From Luidia sarsii (taxonomy: Eukaryota; Echinodermata; Asteroidea; Paxillosida; Luidiidae), in contig OX465111.1 of assembly GCA_949987565.1 (NCBI GenBank), positions 124,001 to 188,000 on the forward strand: 64,000 nt of DNA. The letters run 5' to 3'. Shown in pieces: positions 1-13,100 of this stretch; the first letter of the stretch is position 1, and each line of letters opens with the position of its first letter. The translations under genes were made by a program, and so were the position numbers. The notes beneath the pieces are model-generated. The model was not told the origin of the DNA. It did not search any database and saw only the letters and a list, made by a program, of their open reading frames with translations.

Positions 1-2534
1 CTCTGTCCATGACCAACTCTGTCCATAACCAACTCTGTCCATGACCAACTCTGTCCATAACCAACTCTGCCCATAACCAACTCGGTCCATGACCAACTCT
101 GTCCATAACCAACTCTGTCCATAACCAACTCTGCCCATAACCAACTCGGTCCATGACCAACTCTGTCCATTACCAACTCTGTCCATAACCAACTCTGTCC
201 ATGACCAACTCTGTCCATAACCAACTCTGTCCATGACCAACTCTGTCCATAAACTACTCTGTCCATGAACAACTCTGTCCATAACCAAATCTGTCCATGA
301 CCAGCTCTGTCCATAACAAACTCTGTCCATAACCAACTCTGTCCATGACCAACTCTGTCCATGACCAACTCTGTCCATGACCAACTCGCTCCGAGACCAA
401 CTCTGTCCATGACCAACTCTGTCCATAACCAACTCTGCCCATAACCAACTCTGTCCATGACCAACTCTGTCCATAACCAACTCTGTCCATAACCAACTCT
501 GCCCATAACCAACTCGGTCCATGACCAACTCTGTCCATTACCAACTCTGTCCATAACCAACTCTGTCCATGACCAACTCTGTCCATGACCAACTCTGTCC
601 ATGACCAACTCTGTCCATTACCAACTCTGTCCATAACCAACTCTGTCCATAACAAGCTCTGTCCATAACAAACTCTGTCCATAACCAACTCTGTCCATGA
701 CCAACTCTGTCCATGACCAACTCTGTCCATGACCAACTCGCTCCGAGACCAACTCTGTCCATGACCAACTCTGTCCATAACCAACTCTGCCCATAACCAA
801 CTCTGTCCATGACCAACTCTGTCCATAACCAACTCTGTCCATAACCAACTCTGCCCATAACCAACTCGGTCCATGACCAACTCTGTCCATTACCAACTCT
901 GTCCATAACCAACTCTGTCCATGACCAACTCTGTCCATGACCAACTCTGTCCATAACCAACTCGGTCCATGACCAACTCTGTCCATGACCAACTCTGTCC
1001 ATGACCAACTCGCTCCATGACCAACTCGCTCCATGACCAACTCTGTCCATAACCAACTCTGTCCATACCCATTTCTGTCCATGACCAACTCTGTCCATGA
1101 CCAACTCTGTCCATGACCAACTCTGTCCATGACCAACTCTGTCCATGACCAACTCTGTCCATGACCAACTCTGTCCATGACCAACTCTGTCCATGACCAA
1201 CTCTGTCCATGACCAACTCTGTCCATGACCAACTCTGTCCATGACCAACTCTGTCCATGACCAACTCTGTCCATGACCAACTCTGTCCATGACCAACTCT
1301 GTCCATGACCAACTCTGTCCATGACCAACTCTGTCCATGACCAACTCTGTCCATGACCAACTCTGTCCATGACCAACTCTGTCCATGACCAACTCTGTCC
1401 ATGACCAACTCTGTCCATGACCAACTCTGTCCATGACCAACTCTGTCCATGACCAACTCTGTCCATGACCAACTCTGTCCATGACCAACTCTGTCCATGA
1501 CCAACTCTGTCCATGACCAACTCTGTCCATGACCAACTCTGTCCATGACCAACTCTGTCCATGACCAACTCTGTCCATGACCAACTCTGTCCATGACCAA
1601 CTCTGTCCATGACCAACTCTGTCCATGACCAACTCTGTCCATGACCAACTCTGTCCATGACCAACTCTGTCCATGACCAACTCTGTCCATGACCAACTCT
1701 GTCCATGACCAACTCTGTCCATGACCAACTCTGTCCATGACCAACTCTGTCCATGACCAACTCTGTCCATGACCAACTCTGTCCATGACCAACTCTGTCC
1801 ATGACCAACTCTGTCCATGACCAACTCTGTCCATGACCAACTCTGTCCATGACCAACTCTGTCCATGACCAACTCTGTCCATGACCAACTCTGTCCATGA
1901 CCAACTCTGTCCATGACCAACTCTGTCCATGACCAACTCTGTCCATGACCAACTCTGTCCATGACCAACTCTGTCCATGACCAACTCTGTCCATGACCAA
2001 CTCTGTCCATGACCAACTCTGTCCATGACCAACTCTGTCCATGACCAACTCTGTCCATGACCAACTCTGTCCATGACCAACTCTGTCCATGACCAACTCT
2101 GTCCATGACCAACTCTGTCCATGACCAACTCTGTCCATGACCAACTCTGTCCATGACCAACTCTGTCCATGACCAACTCTGTCCATGACCAACTCTGTCC
2201 ATGACCAACTCTGTCCATGACCAACTCTGTCCATGACCAACTCGGTCCATGACCAACTCGGTCCATGACCAACTCGGTCCATGACCAACTCGGTCCATGA
2301 CCAACTCGGTCCATGACCAACTCGGTCCATGACCAACTCGGTCCATGACCAACTCGGTCCATGACCAACTCGGTCCATGACCAACTCGGTCCATGACCAA
2401 CTCGGTCCATGACCAACTCGGTCCATGACCAACTCGGTCCATGACCAACTCGGTCCATGACCAACTCTGTCCATAACCAACTCTGTCCATGACCAACTCT
2501 GTCCATGACCAACTCGGTCCATGACCAACTCGGT
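1..2534. repeat. 16-bp minisatellite, about 158 copies
   Basis: The unit is CTCTGTCCATGACCAA. From about 1077 to 2240 it is almost perfectly homogeneous; from 2241 to about 2464 about 14 units carry CTCGGT in place of CTCTGT. The left 1 kb is a mosaic of variants (CCATAACC, CCCATAACC, CTCGCTCCGAG) with a higher-order period: the rare CTCGCTCCGAG variant occurs at 385 and 737, exactly 352 bp (22 units) apart. Because 16 is not divisible by three and the minus strand of the unit has no stop codon, all three minus frames stay open. I see no reason to call these proteins. The array runs off the left edge. Confidence 0.97.
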
Positions 2535-2645
2535 CCGAGTTGGTCATCGACCGAGTTGGTCATGGACCGAGTTGGTCATGGACAGAGTTGGTTATGGACA
2601 GAGTTGGTTATGGACCTAGTTGGTCATGGACAGAGTTGGTCATAG
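2521..2645. repeat. Inverted end of the 16-bp array with foldback junction
   Basis: At 2521-2547 the array turns round on itself: ATGACCAACTCGG, one T, then CCGAGTTGGTCAT, a perfect 13-bp inverted repeat with a one-base centre. To the right about seven units continue in the opposite orientation (GAGTTGGTCATGGACC) to 2645. The array is therefore a head-to-head inverted minisatellite able to form a long hairpin. Confidence 0.95.
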
Positions 2646-2948
2646 TTGGACGTAGAACCCCACAGTTCTGGGGGTAAGTACACCGTGAGTGTGAGTGCTC
2701 CGGTGCCGGTGAGGCCGGTTGTCGCAACTACTGAACTAGACAAAATCGGCTTCAAAAATCTAGATAAAGCCATGAAATATAAGTCAAAAACTCACATGAA
2801 TGTGCTCCTGGATGGGTACTCAAACAGTAGTGTGGATTATAGCAACATGAGTGAGTTTATTAAGGAGGTAAACATCAAACTGTAGTACTAACGTCGAGTT
2901 CAGCAAAATTGAAAATGGCCGCCTGTCTGATCAAAAACAAACTCAATA
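2646..2948 (+). other. Spacer with an unrecognised 79-codon ORF
   Basis: Single-copy-looking sequence between two tandem arrays. It holds an open frame at 2646-2885 (79 codons) rich in Val, Ser and Lys with no motif I recognise. GGGGGTAAGT near 2670 resembles a splice donor, so part could be an exon. Coding status is unsupported. Confidence 0.2.
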
Positions 2949-3162
2949 GCGCCACCAATAGTTGGGAAGACGTCAGTCAGGCAGACTGTAAGTTGTAAAG
3001 AGCGCCACCAACGGTTGGGAAGTCGTCATCAGGCAGACTGTAAAGTAAAGAGCGCCACCAACGTTTGGGAAGTCGTCATCAGGCAGACTGTTAATTGTAA
3101 AGAGCGCCACCAACGGTTGGGAAGTCGTCATCATGCAGACTGTTAATTGTAAAGAGCGCCAC
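2949..3162. repeat. 52-bp tandem repeat, about 4 copies
   Basis: Units begin GCGCCACCAACGGTTGGGAA and recur at about 2949, 3002, 3052, 3104 and 3156. The last copy is cut short at the edge of the foldback element, so the element inserted at or in this small array. Confidence 0.9.
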
Positions 3163-3170
3163 CAAGAAAG
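3163..3170. repeat. Left target-site duplication of the foldback element
   Basis: CAAGAAAG lies directly outside the left inverted repeat; the identical octamer lies directly outside the right one at 14544-14551. Confidence 0.85.
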
Positions 3171-3440
3171 ACCAAACTGAACCTGGCCCTAAATTTGGGC
3201 CTGAATTTCGGCTGGCCTGCCCGTAAAGCGCTACGGTGTCCCATACATGACACACAATATTTGAATTGAGTTTTTGATAGTTTAAAAATAAAAATAGGAC
3301 AGAAATTTTACTGCAACGTTGTGATAACATGCTTCTATACACAATCAGCTTGAATACTTGTTTTTTTTTAACAAAAACCTATATTTTCCAGAAAAAATGA
3401 ATCTCCAGGATTTGACTTCAAAATAAAACGAATCTGGAAT
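3171..3440 (+). repeat. Left outer inverted repeat of the foldback element
   Basis: It matches 14275-14543 in reverse complement over essentially its whole length, with scattered substitutions and small indels. Shared blocks include CCCTAAATTTGGGCCTGAAT and TGTCCCATACATGACACACA. It passes directly into the first satellite unit. Confidence 0.9.
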
Positions 3441-6400
3441 ACTCCTCTTTTGGAGAAGTGAGTGTACCCTACGCATTCCACTTAAACCTAATAAATTGGA
3501 TATCATCTGAAAGAGTACAAAATTCTACAGAGGATGTAGGCGTTCCCGATTTAATTGATGCAACCGATCATTCAGCCTAACAAATTTAACCTTGACCAAA
3601 ATCCACTTTCGGTCATAATCTCGCTATACGCTAATATGCATTTTGCTGAGAAATCCAAATACTCCTCTTTTGGAAAAGTGAGTGTACCCTACGCATTCCA
3701 TCTAAACCTATAAAATTGGGTATCATCTGAAAGAGTACAAGATTCTACAGAGGATGTAGGCGTTCCCAATTTAATTGTTGCAACCGATCATTCAGCCTAA
3801 CAAATTTAACAATGACCGAAATCAACTTTCGGTCATAATCTCGCTACACGCTAATATACATTTTGCTGAGAGTTCCAAATACTCCTCTTTTGGAAAAGTG
3901 AGTGTACCCTTCGCATTTCACTAAAACCTAATAAATTGGATATCATCTGAAAGAGTACGAAATTCTACAGAGGATGTAGGCGTTCCCGAGTTCATTGGTG
4001 CAACCATACTTTCAGCCTAACAAATTTAACCTTGACCAAAATCCACTTTCGGTCATAATCTCGCTATACGCTAATATGCATTTTGCTGAGAGTTCCAAAT
4101 ACTCCTCTTTTGGAAAAGTGAGTGTACCCTTCGCATTTCACTAAAACCTAATAAATTGGATACCATCTGAAAGAGTACAAAAATCTACAGAGGATGTAGG
4201 CGTTCCCAATTTAATTTTTGCAACCGATTATTCAGCTTAACAAATTTAACCTTGACCAAAATCCACTTTCGGTCATAATCTCGCTGTACGCTAATATACA
4301 TTTTGCTGAGAGTTCCAAATACTCCTCTTTTGGAAAAGTGAGTGTACCCTACGCATTCCACTTAAACCTAATAAATTGGATATCATCTGAAAGAGTACAA
4401 GATTCTACAGAGGATGTAGGCGTTCCCGATTTAATTGATGCAACCAATCATTCAGCCTTACAAATTTAACCTTGACCAAAATCCACTTTCGGTCAGAAAC
4501 TCGCTATACGCTAATATACATTTTGCTGAGAACTAGAAATACTCCTCTTTTGGAAAAGTGAGTGTACCCTACGCATTCCACTTAAACCTATTAAATTGGA
4601 TATCATCTGAAAGAGTACAAGATTCTACAGAGGATGTAGGCGTTCCCGATTTAATTGGTGCAACCATACTTTCAGCCTAACAAATTTAACCTTGACCAAA
4701 ATCCACTTTCGGTCATAATCTCGCTATACGCTATATAATATTATGCATTTTGCTGAGAGTTCCAAATACTCCTCTTTTGGAAAAGTGAGTGTACCCTTCG
4801 CATTTCACTAAAACCTAATAAATTGGATATCATCTGAACGAGTACGAAATTCTACAGAGGATGTAGGCGTTCCCGATTTAATTGATGCAACCGATCATTC
4901 AGCCTAACAAATTTAACCTTGACAAAAATCCACTTTCAGTCATAATCTCGCTATACGCTAATATGCATTTTGCTGAAAGTTCCAAATACTCCTCTTTTGG
5001 AAAAGTGAGTGTACCCTTCGCATTTCACTAAAACCTATTAAATTGGATATCATCTGAAAGAGTACAAAATTCTACAGAGGATGTAGGCGTTCCGAATTTA
5101 ATTGTTGCAACCGATCATTCAGCCTAACAAATTTAACAATGACCGAAATCAACTTTCGGTCATAATCTCGCTACACGCTAATATACATTTTGCTGACAGT
5201 TCCAAATACTCCTCTTTTGGAAAAGTGAGTGTACCCTTCGCATTTCACTAAAACCTATTAAATTGGATATCATCTGAAAGAGTACAAGATTCTACAGAGG
5301 ATGTAGGCGTTCCCGATTTAATTGATGCAACCGATCATTCAGCCTAACAAATTTAACCTTGACCAAAATCCACTTTCGGTCATAATCTCGCTATACGCTA
5401 ATATACATTTTGCTGAGAGGTCCAAATACTCCTCTTTTGGAAAAGTGAGTGTACCCTTCGCATTTCACTAAAACCTAATAAATTGGATATCATCTGAACG
5501 AGTACGAAATTCTACAGAGGCTGTAGGCGTTCCCGAATTCATTGGTGCAACCATACTTTCAGCCTAACAAATTTAACCTTGACCAAAATCCACTTTCGGT
5601 CATAATCTCGCTATACGCTATATAATTATTATGCATTTTGCTGAGAGTTCCAAATACTCCTCTTTTGGAAAAGTGAGTGTACCCTTCGCATTTCACTAAA
5701 ACCTAATAAATTGGATATCATCTGAACGAGTACGAAATTCTACAGAGGATGTAGGCGTTCCCGATTTAATTGATGCAACCGATCATTCAGCCTAACAAAT
5801 TTAACCTTGACAAAAATCCACTTTCAGTCATAATCTCGCTATACGCTAATATGCATTTTGCTGAAAGTTCCAAATACTCCTCTTTTGGAAAAGTGAGTGT
5901 ACCCTTCGCATTTCACTAAAACCTATTAAATTGGATATCATCTGAAAGAGTACAAAATTCTACAGAGGATGTAGGCGTTCCGAATTTAATTGTTGCAACC
6001 GATCATTCAGCCTAACAAATTTAACAATGACCGAAATCAACTTTCGGTCATAATCTCGCTACACGCTAATATACATTTTGCTGAGAATTCTAAATACTCC
6101 TCTTTTGGAAAAGTGAGTGTACCCTTCGCATTTCGCTAAAACCTATTAAATTGGATATCATCTGAAAGAGTACAAAATTCTACAGAGGATGTAGGCGTTC
6201 CCAATTTAATTGTTGCAACCGATCATTCAGCCTAACAAATTTAACAATGACCGAAATCAACTTTCGGTCATAATCTCGCTATACGCTAATATGCATTTTG
6301 CTGAGAACTAGAAATACTCCTCTTTTGGAAAAGTGAGTGTACCCTACGCATTCCACCTAAACCTAATAAATTGGATATCATCTGAAAGAGTACAAAATTC

Positions 6401-6470
6401 TACAGAGGATGTAGGCGTTTCCGAGTTCATTGGTGCAACCATACTTTCAGCCTAACAAATTTAACCTTGA
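3441..6470 (+). repeat. Left arm: 220-bp satellite, about 14 units
   Basis: CAAATTTAAC marks successive units at 3581, 3801, 4021, 4241, 4461, 4681, 4908, 5128, 5348 and 5568, giving a 220-bp period apart from small indels. Each unit carries TACTCCTCTTTTGGAAAAGT and a short hairpin of the form GACCGAAA/TTTCGGTC. Units from 4681 and from 5568 share rare variants (TATATAAT insertion, then GACAAAAATCCACTTTCAGTC in the next unit), indicating an internal duplication of about 887 bp. The roughly 80-codon frames (for example 4218-4469) read once round the unit and stop; they are not convincing genes. Confidence 0.95.
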
Positions 6471-7154
6471 CCATCATCCTTTTAAGATAATACCGGCAGA
6501 AACTTCAGGATACTTCTTCTGTAGAGCTGTATTCAAACCTATACACAACTGGTACCATGTCTGAACGTGTATAAAGTCCAATGAATTCCAGGGTTATAAC
6601 ACAGAGTACATTTTTATGCCTACACCAATATTATTCGGGGCCTTCATTTCACTATATACGGAGAGGGTCTCTGAGATTTGTTAGGATTTGGCGGGTGAAG
6701 TTGAAGAAAAATGACACCTGGACGTCTATCAGACGCCCCCCCCCCCCCCCCTCCATTTCCCTGTTGGTAGCTCGTCTTTGGGATTAAGACGTTGGTGCCT
6801 GCCAATAATTAAGGCGGGTTTGCGGATTCCGTCACAAGCTGTTTATTGCGCAGGGCCTATATATTATTCCTCCATGATTATACCTGCCACGTGTGTTGTT
6901 GGTAGAGCCGTGAGAATAAACAATATATTAGTCAAGTGGGATTATTGTTTGAGAGTGGACCCATGCGGAAACCTTCGACCCATCGGATGAAATTCGCAAG
7001 GTTGTGCGTGTTCAATTGCCTAACAATAAATTCTCTGTAACACAATGCTGATCACACTCCTCTGGCTGTTTGGCTGTTTTTGGATTATTTTTGGGAAAAA
7101 AAGTATAGGCCTAAAATGCCATGAGAAAACATGTTGTCTATTGGTTGACAGATG
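6471..7154. other. Centre of the foldback element
   Basis: Non-satellite sequence between the two opposed arms. The first 110 bases look like a very diverged satellite unit (AAACCTATACACAACTGGTA against AAACCTAATAAATTGGATAT). The rest includes a C tract at about 6737-6751 and short frames (6581-6787, 6778-6990) with no recognisable product. This is where an internal gene would sit, but I see none. Confidence 0.7.
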
Positions 7155-10100
7155 ATATCTAATTTAATAGGTTTAAGTGGAATGCGTAGGGTACACTCAC
7201 TTTTCCAAAAGAGGAGTACATGTATTTCGAACTCTCAGCAAAATGCATATTAGTGTATAGCGAGTTTCTGAACGAGTGGATTTCGGTCATTGTTAAATTT
7301 GTTAGGCTGAATGATCGGTTGCAACAATTAAATTGGGAACGCCTACATCCTCTGTAGAATCTTGTATTCTTTCAGATGATACCCAATTTAATAGGTTTAG
7401 GTGGAATGCGTAGGGTACACTCACTTTTCCAAAAGAGGAGTATTTGGAACTCTCAGCAAAATGCATATTAGCGTATAGCGAGATTTCGACCGAAAGTGGA
7501 TTTTGGTCAAGGTTAAATTTGTTAGGCTGAAAGTATGGTTGCACCAATGAACTCGGGAACGCCTACAGCCTCTGTACAATTTCGTACTCTTTCAGATGAT
7601 ATCCAATTTATTAGGTTTTAGTGAAATGCGAAGGGTACACTCACTTTTCCAAAAGAGGAGTATTTGGAACTCTCAGCAAAATGCATAATATATAGCGTAT
7701 AGCGAGATTATGACCGAAAGTGGATTTCGGTCACTGTTAAATTTGTTAGGCTGAAAGTATGTTTGCACCAATGAACCCGGGAACGCCTACATCCTCTGTA
7801 GAATTTTGTACTCTTTCAGTTGATATCCAATTTATTAGGTTTAGGTGGAATGCGTAGGGTACACTCACTTTTCCAAAAGAGGAGTATTTCTAGTTCTCAG
7901 CAAAATGCATATTAGTGTATAGCGAGTTTCTGAACGAAAGTGGATTTCGGTCATTGTTAAATTTGTTAGGCTGAATGATCGGTTGCATCAATTAAATCGG
8001 GAACGCCTACATCCTCTGTAGAATCTTGTATTCTTTCAGATGATATCCAATTTATTAGGTTTAAGTGGAATGCGTAGGGTACACTCACTTTTCCAAAAGA
8101 GGAGTATTTGGAACTCTCAGCAAAATGTATATTAGCGTATAGCGAGATTATGACCGAAAGTGGATTTTGGTCAAGGTTACATTTGTTAAGCTGAATGATC
8201 GGTTGCAAAAATTAAATTGGGAACGCCTACATCCTCTGTAGATTTTTGTACTCTTTCAGATGATATCCAATTTATTAGGTTTTAGTGAAATGCGAAGGGT
8301 ACACTCACTTTTCCAAAAGAGGAGTATTTGGAACTCTCAGCAAAATGCATAATAGCGTATAGCGAGATTATGACCGAAAGTGGATTTTGGTCAAGGTTAA
8401 ATTTGTTAGGCTGAAAGTATGGTTGCACCAATGAACTCGGGAACGCCTACAGCCTCTATAGAATTTCGTACTCTTTCAGATGATATCCGATTTATTAGGT
8501 TTTAGTGAAATGCGAAGGGTACACTCACTTTTCCAAAAGAGGAGTATTTGGAACTCTCAGCAAAATGTATATTAGCGTGTAGCGAGATTATGACCGAAAG
8601 TTGATTTCGGTCATTGTTAAATTTGTTAGGCTGAATGATCGGTTGCAACAATTAAATTGGGAACGCCTACATCCTCTGTAGAATTTTGTACTCTTTCAGA
8701 TGATATCCAATTTATTAGGTTTTAGTGAAATGCGAAGGGTACACTCACTTTTCCAAAAGAGGAGTATTTGGAACTCTCAGCAAAATGCATAATAGCGTAT
8801 AGCGAGATTATGACCGAAAGTGGATTTTGGTCAAGGTTAAATTTGTTAGGCTGAAAGTATGGTTGCACCAATGAACTCGGGAACGCCTACATCCTCTGTA
8901 GAATTTTGTACTCTTTCAGATGATATCCCATTTATTAGGTTTTAGTGAAATGCGAAGGGTACACTCACTTTTCCAAAAGAGGAGTATTTGGAACTCTCAG
9001 CAAAATGTATATTAGCGTGTAGCGAGATTATGACCGAAAGTTGATTTCGGTCATTGTTAAATTTGTTAGGCTGAATGATCGGTTGCAACAATTAAATTGG
9101 GAACGCCTACATCCTCTGTAGAATTTTGTACTCTTTCAGATGATATCCAATTTATTAGGTTTTAGTGAAATGCGAAGGGTACACTCACTTTTCCAAAAGA
9201 GGAGTATTTGGAACTCTCAGCAAAATGTATATTAGCGTGTAGCGAGATTATGACCGAAAGTGGATTTTGGTCAAGGTTAAATTTGTTAGGCTGAATGATC
9301 GGTTGCATCAATTAAATCGGGAACGCCTACATCCTCTGTAGAATTTTGTACTCTTTCAGATGATATCCAATTTATTAGGTTTAAGTGGAATGCGTAGGGT
9401 ACACTCACTTTTCCAAAAGAGGAGTATTTGGAACTCTCAGCAAAATGTATATTAGCGTATAGCGAGATTATGACCGAAAGTGGATTTCGGTCACTGTTAA
9501 ATTTGTTAGGCTGAAAGTATGGTTGCACCAATGAACCCGGGAACGCCTACATCCTCTGTAGAATTTTGTACTCTTTCAGTTGATATCCAATTTATTAGGT
9601 TTAGGTGGAATGCGTAGGGTACACTCACTTTTCCAAAAGAGGAGTATTTCTAGTTCTCAGCAAAATGAATATTAGCGTATAGCGAGTTTCTGACCGAAAG
9701 TGGATTTTGGTCATTGTTAAATTTGTTAGGCTGAATGATCGGTTGCAACAATTAAATTGGGAACGCCTACATCCTCTGTAGAATTTTGTACTCTTTCAGA
9801 TGATATCCAATTTTTTTAGGTTTTAGTGAAATGCGAAGGGTACACTCACTTTTCCAAAAGAGGAGTATTTGGAACTCTCAGCAAAATGTATATTAGCGTA
9901 TAGCGAGATTATGACCGAAAGTGGATTTCGGTCACTGTTAAATTTGTTAGGCTGAAAGTATGGTTGCACCAATGAACCCGAGAACGCCTACATCCTCTGT
10001 AGAATTTTGTACTCTTTCAGTTGATATCCAATTTATTAGGTTTAGGTGGAATGCGTAGGGTACACTCACTTTTCCAAAAGAGGAGTATTTCTAGTTCTCA

Positions 10101-13100
10101 GCAAAATGCATATTAGTGTATAGCGAGTTTCTGAACGAAAGTGGATTTCGGTCATTGTTAAATTTGTTAGGCTGAATGATCGGTTGCATCAATTAAATCG
10201 GGAACGCCTACATCCTCTGTAGAATCTTGTATTCTTTCAGATGATATCCAATTTATTAGGTTTAAGTGGAATGCGTAGGGTACACTCACTTTTCCAAAAG
10301 AGGAGTATTTGGAACTCTCAGCAAAATGTATATTAGCGTATAGCGAGATTATGACCGAAAGTGGATTTTGGTCAAGGTTAAATTTGTTAGGCTGAATGAT
10401 CGGTTGCATCAATTAAATCGGGAACGCCTACATCCTCTGTAGAATCTTGTACTCTTTCAGATGATATCCAATTTAATAGGTTTTAGTGAAATGCGAAGGG
10501 TACACTCACTTTTCCAAAAGAGGAGTATTTGGAACTGTCAGCAAAATGTATATTAGCGTGTAGCGAGATTATGACCGAAAGTTGATTTCGGTCATTGTTA
10601 AATTTGTTAGGCTGAATGATCGGTTGCAACAATTAAATTCGGAACGCCTACATCCTCTGTAGAATTTTGTACTCTTTCAGATGATATCCAATTTAATAGG
10701 TTTTAGTGAAATGCGAAGGGTACACTCACTTTTCCAAAAGAGGAGTATTTGGAACTTTCAGCAAAATGCATATTAGCGTATAGCGAGATTATGACTGAAA
10801 GTGGATTTTTGTCAAGGTTAAATTTGTTAGGCTGAATGATCGGTTGCATCAATTAAATCGGGAACGCCTACATCCTCTGTAGAATTTCGTACTCGTTCAG
10901 ATGATATCCAATTTATTAGGTTTTAGTGAAATGCGAAGGGTACACTCACTTTTCCAAAAGAGGAGTATTTGGAACTCTCAGCAAAATGCATAATATTATA
11001 TAGCGTATAGCGAGATTATGACCGAAAGTGGATTTTGGTCAAGGTTAAATTTGTTAGGCTGAAAGTATGGTTGCACCAATTAAATCGGGAACGCCTACAT
11101 CCTCTGTAGAATCTTGTACTCTTTCAGATGATATCCAATTTAATAGGTTTAAGTGGAATGCGTAGGGTACACTCACTTTTCCAAAAGAGGAGTATTTCTA
11201 GTTCTCAGCAAAATGTATATTAGCGTATAGCGAGTTTCTGACCGAAAGTGGATTTTGGTCAAGGTTAAATTTGTAAGGCTGAATGATTGGTTGCATCAAT
11301 TAAATCGGGAACGCCTACATCCTCTGTAGAATCTTGTACTCTTTCAGATGATATCCAATTTATTAGGTTTAAGTGGAATGCGTAGGGTACACTCACTTTT
11401 CCAAAAGAGGAGTATTTGGAACTCTCAGCAAAATGTATATTAGCGTACAGCGAGATTATGACCGAAAGTGGATTTTGGTCAAGGTTAAATTTGTTAAGCT
11501 GAATAATCGGTTGCAAAAATTAAATTGGGAACGCCTACATCCTCTGTAGATTTTTGTACTCTTTCAGATGGTATCCAATTTATTAGGTTTTAGTGAAATG
11601 CGAAGGGTACACTCACTTTTCCAAAAGAGGAGTATTTGGAACTCTCAGCAAAATGCATATTAGCGTATAGCGAGATTATGACCGAAAGTGGATTTTGGTC
11701 AAGGTTAAATTTGTTAGGCTGAAAGTATGGTTGCACCAATGAACTCGGGAACGCCTACATCCTCTGTAGAATTTCGTACTCTTTCAGATGATATCCAATT
11801 TATTAGGTTTTAGTGAAATGCGAAGGGTACACTCACTTTTCCAAAAGAGGAGTATTTGGAACTCTCAGCAAAATGTATATTAGCGTGTAGCGAGATTATG
11901 ACCGAAAGTTGATTTCGGTCATTGTTAAATTTGTTAGGCTGAATGATCGGTTGCAACAATTAAATTGGGAACGCCTACATCCTCTGTAGAATCTTGTACT
12001 CTTTCAGATGATACCCAATTTTATAGGTTTAGATGGAATGCGTAGGGTACACTCACTTTTCCAAAAGAGGAGTATTTGGATTTCTCAGCAAAATGCATAT
12101 TAGCGTATAGCGAGATTATGACCGAAAGTGGATTTTGGTCAAGGTTAAATTTGTTAGGCTGAATGATCGGTTGCATCAATTAAATCGGGAACGCCTACAT
12201 CCTCTGTAGAATCTTGTACTCTTTCAGATGATATCCAATTTATTAGGTTTAAGTGGAATGCGTAGGGTACACTCACTTTTCCAAAAGAGGAGTATTTGGA
12301 ACTCTCAGCAAAATGTATATTAGCGTATAGCGAGATTATGACCGAAAGTGGATTTCGGTCACTGTTAAATTTGTTAGGCTGAAAGTATGGTTGCACCAAT
12401 GAACCCGGGAACGCCTACAGCCTCTGTAGAATTTCGTACTCTTTCAGTTGATATCCAATTTATTAGGTTTAGGTGGAATGCGTAGGGTACACTCACTTTT
12501 CCAAAAGAGGAGTATTTCTAGTTCTCAGCAAAATGCATATTAGCGTATAGCGAGTTTCTGACCGAAAGTGGATTTTGGTCAAGGTTAAATTTGTTAGGCT
12601 GAATGATCGGTTGCATCAATTAAATCGGGAACGCCTACATCCTCTGTAGAATCTTGTATTCTTTCAGATGATATCCAATTTATTAGGTTTAAGTGGAATG
12701 CGTAGGGTACACTCACTTTTCCAAAAGAGGAGTATTTGGAACTCTCAGCAAAATGTATATTAGCGTATAGCGAGATTATGACCGAAAGTGGATTTTGGTC
12801 AAGGTTACATTTGTTAAGCTGAATGATCGGTTGCAAAAATTAAATTGGGAACGCCTACATCCTCTGTAGATTTTTGTACTCTTTCAGATGATATCCAATT
12901 TATTAGGTTTTAGTGAAATGCGAAGGGTACACTCACTTTTCCAAAAGAGGAGTATTTGGAACTCTCAGCAAAATGTATAATAGCGTATAGCGAGATTATG
13001 ACCGAAAGTGGATTTTGGTCAAGGTTAAATTTGTTAGGCTGAAAGTATGGTTGCACCAATGAACTCGGGAACGCCTACAGCCTCTGTAGAATTTCGTACT

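Noticed and set aside
1..2534. CRISPR-like array
   Set aside because: Units are contiguous with no unique spacers, and the sequence is animal, not prokaryotic. The same applies to the other arrays.
254..2563. Long minus-strand frames (208-669 codons) of MDRVGHGQSWSW-type repeats
   Set aside because: They are the 16-bp minisatellite read in all three frames; no start context, no unique domain, and the same span is open in every minus frame.
7302..12836. Recurring 80-83-codon frames (QPNKFNLDQNPLSVIISLYA type)
   Set aside because: Each reads once round the 220-bp satellite unit and ends at a fixed stop; similarity among them is that of the satellite DNA, and many units are broken.
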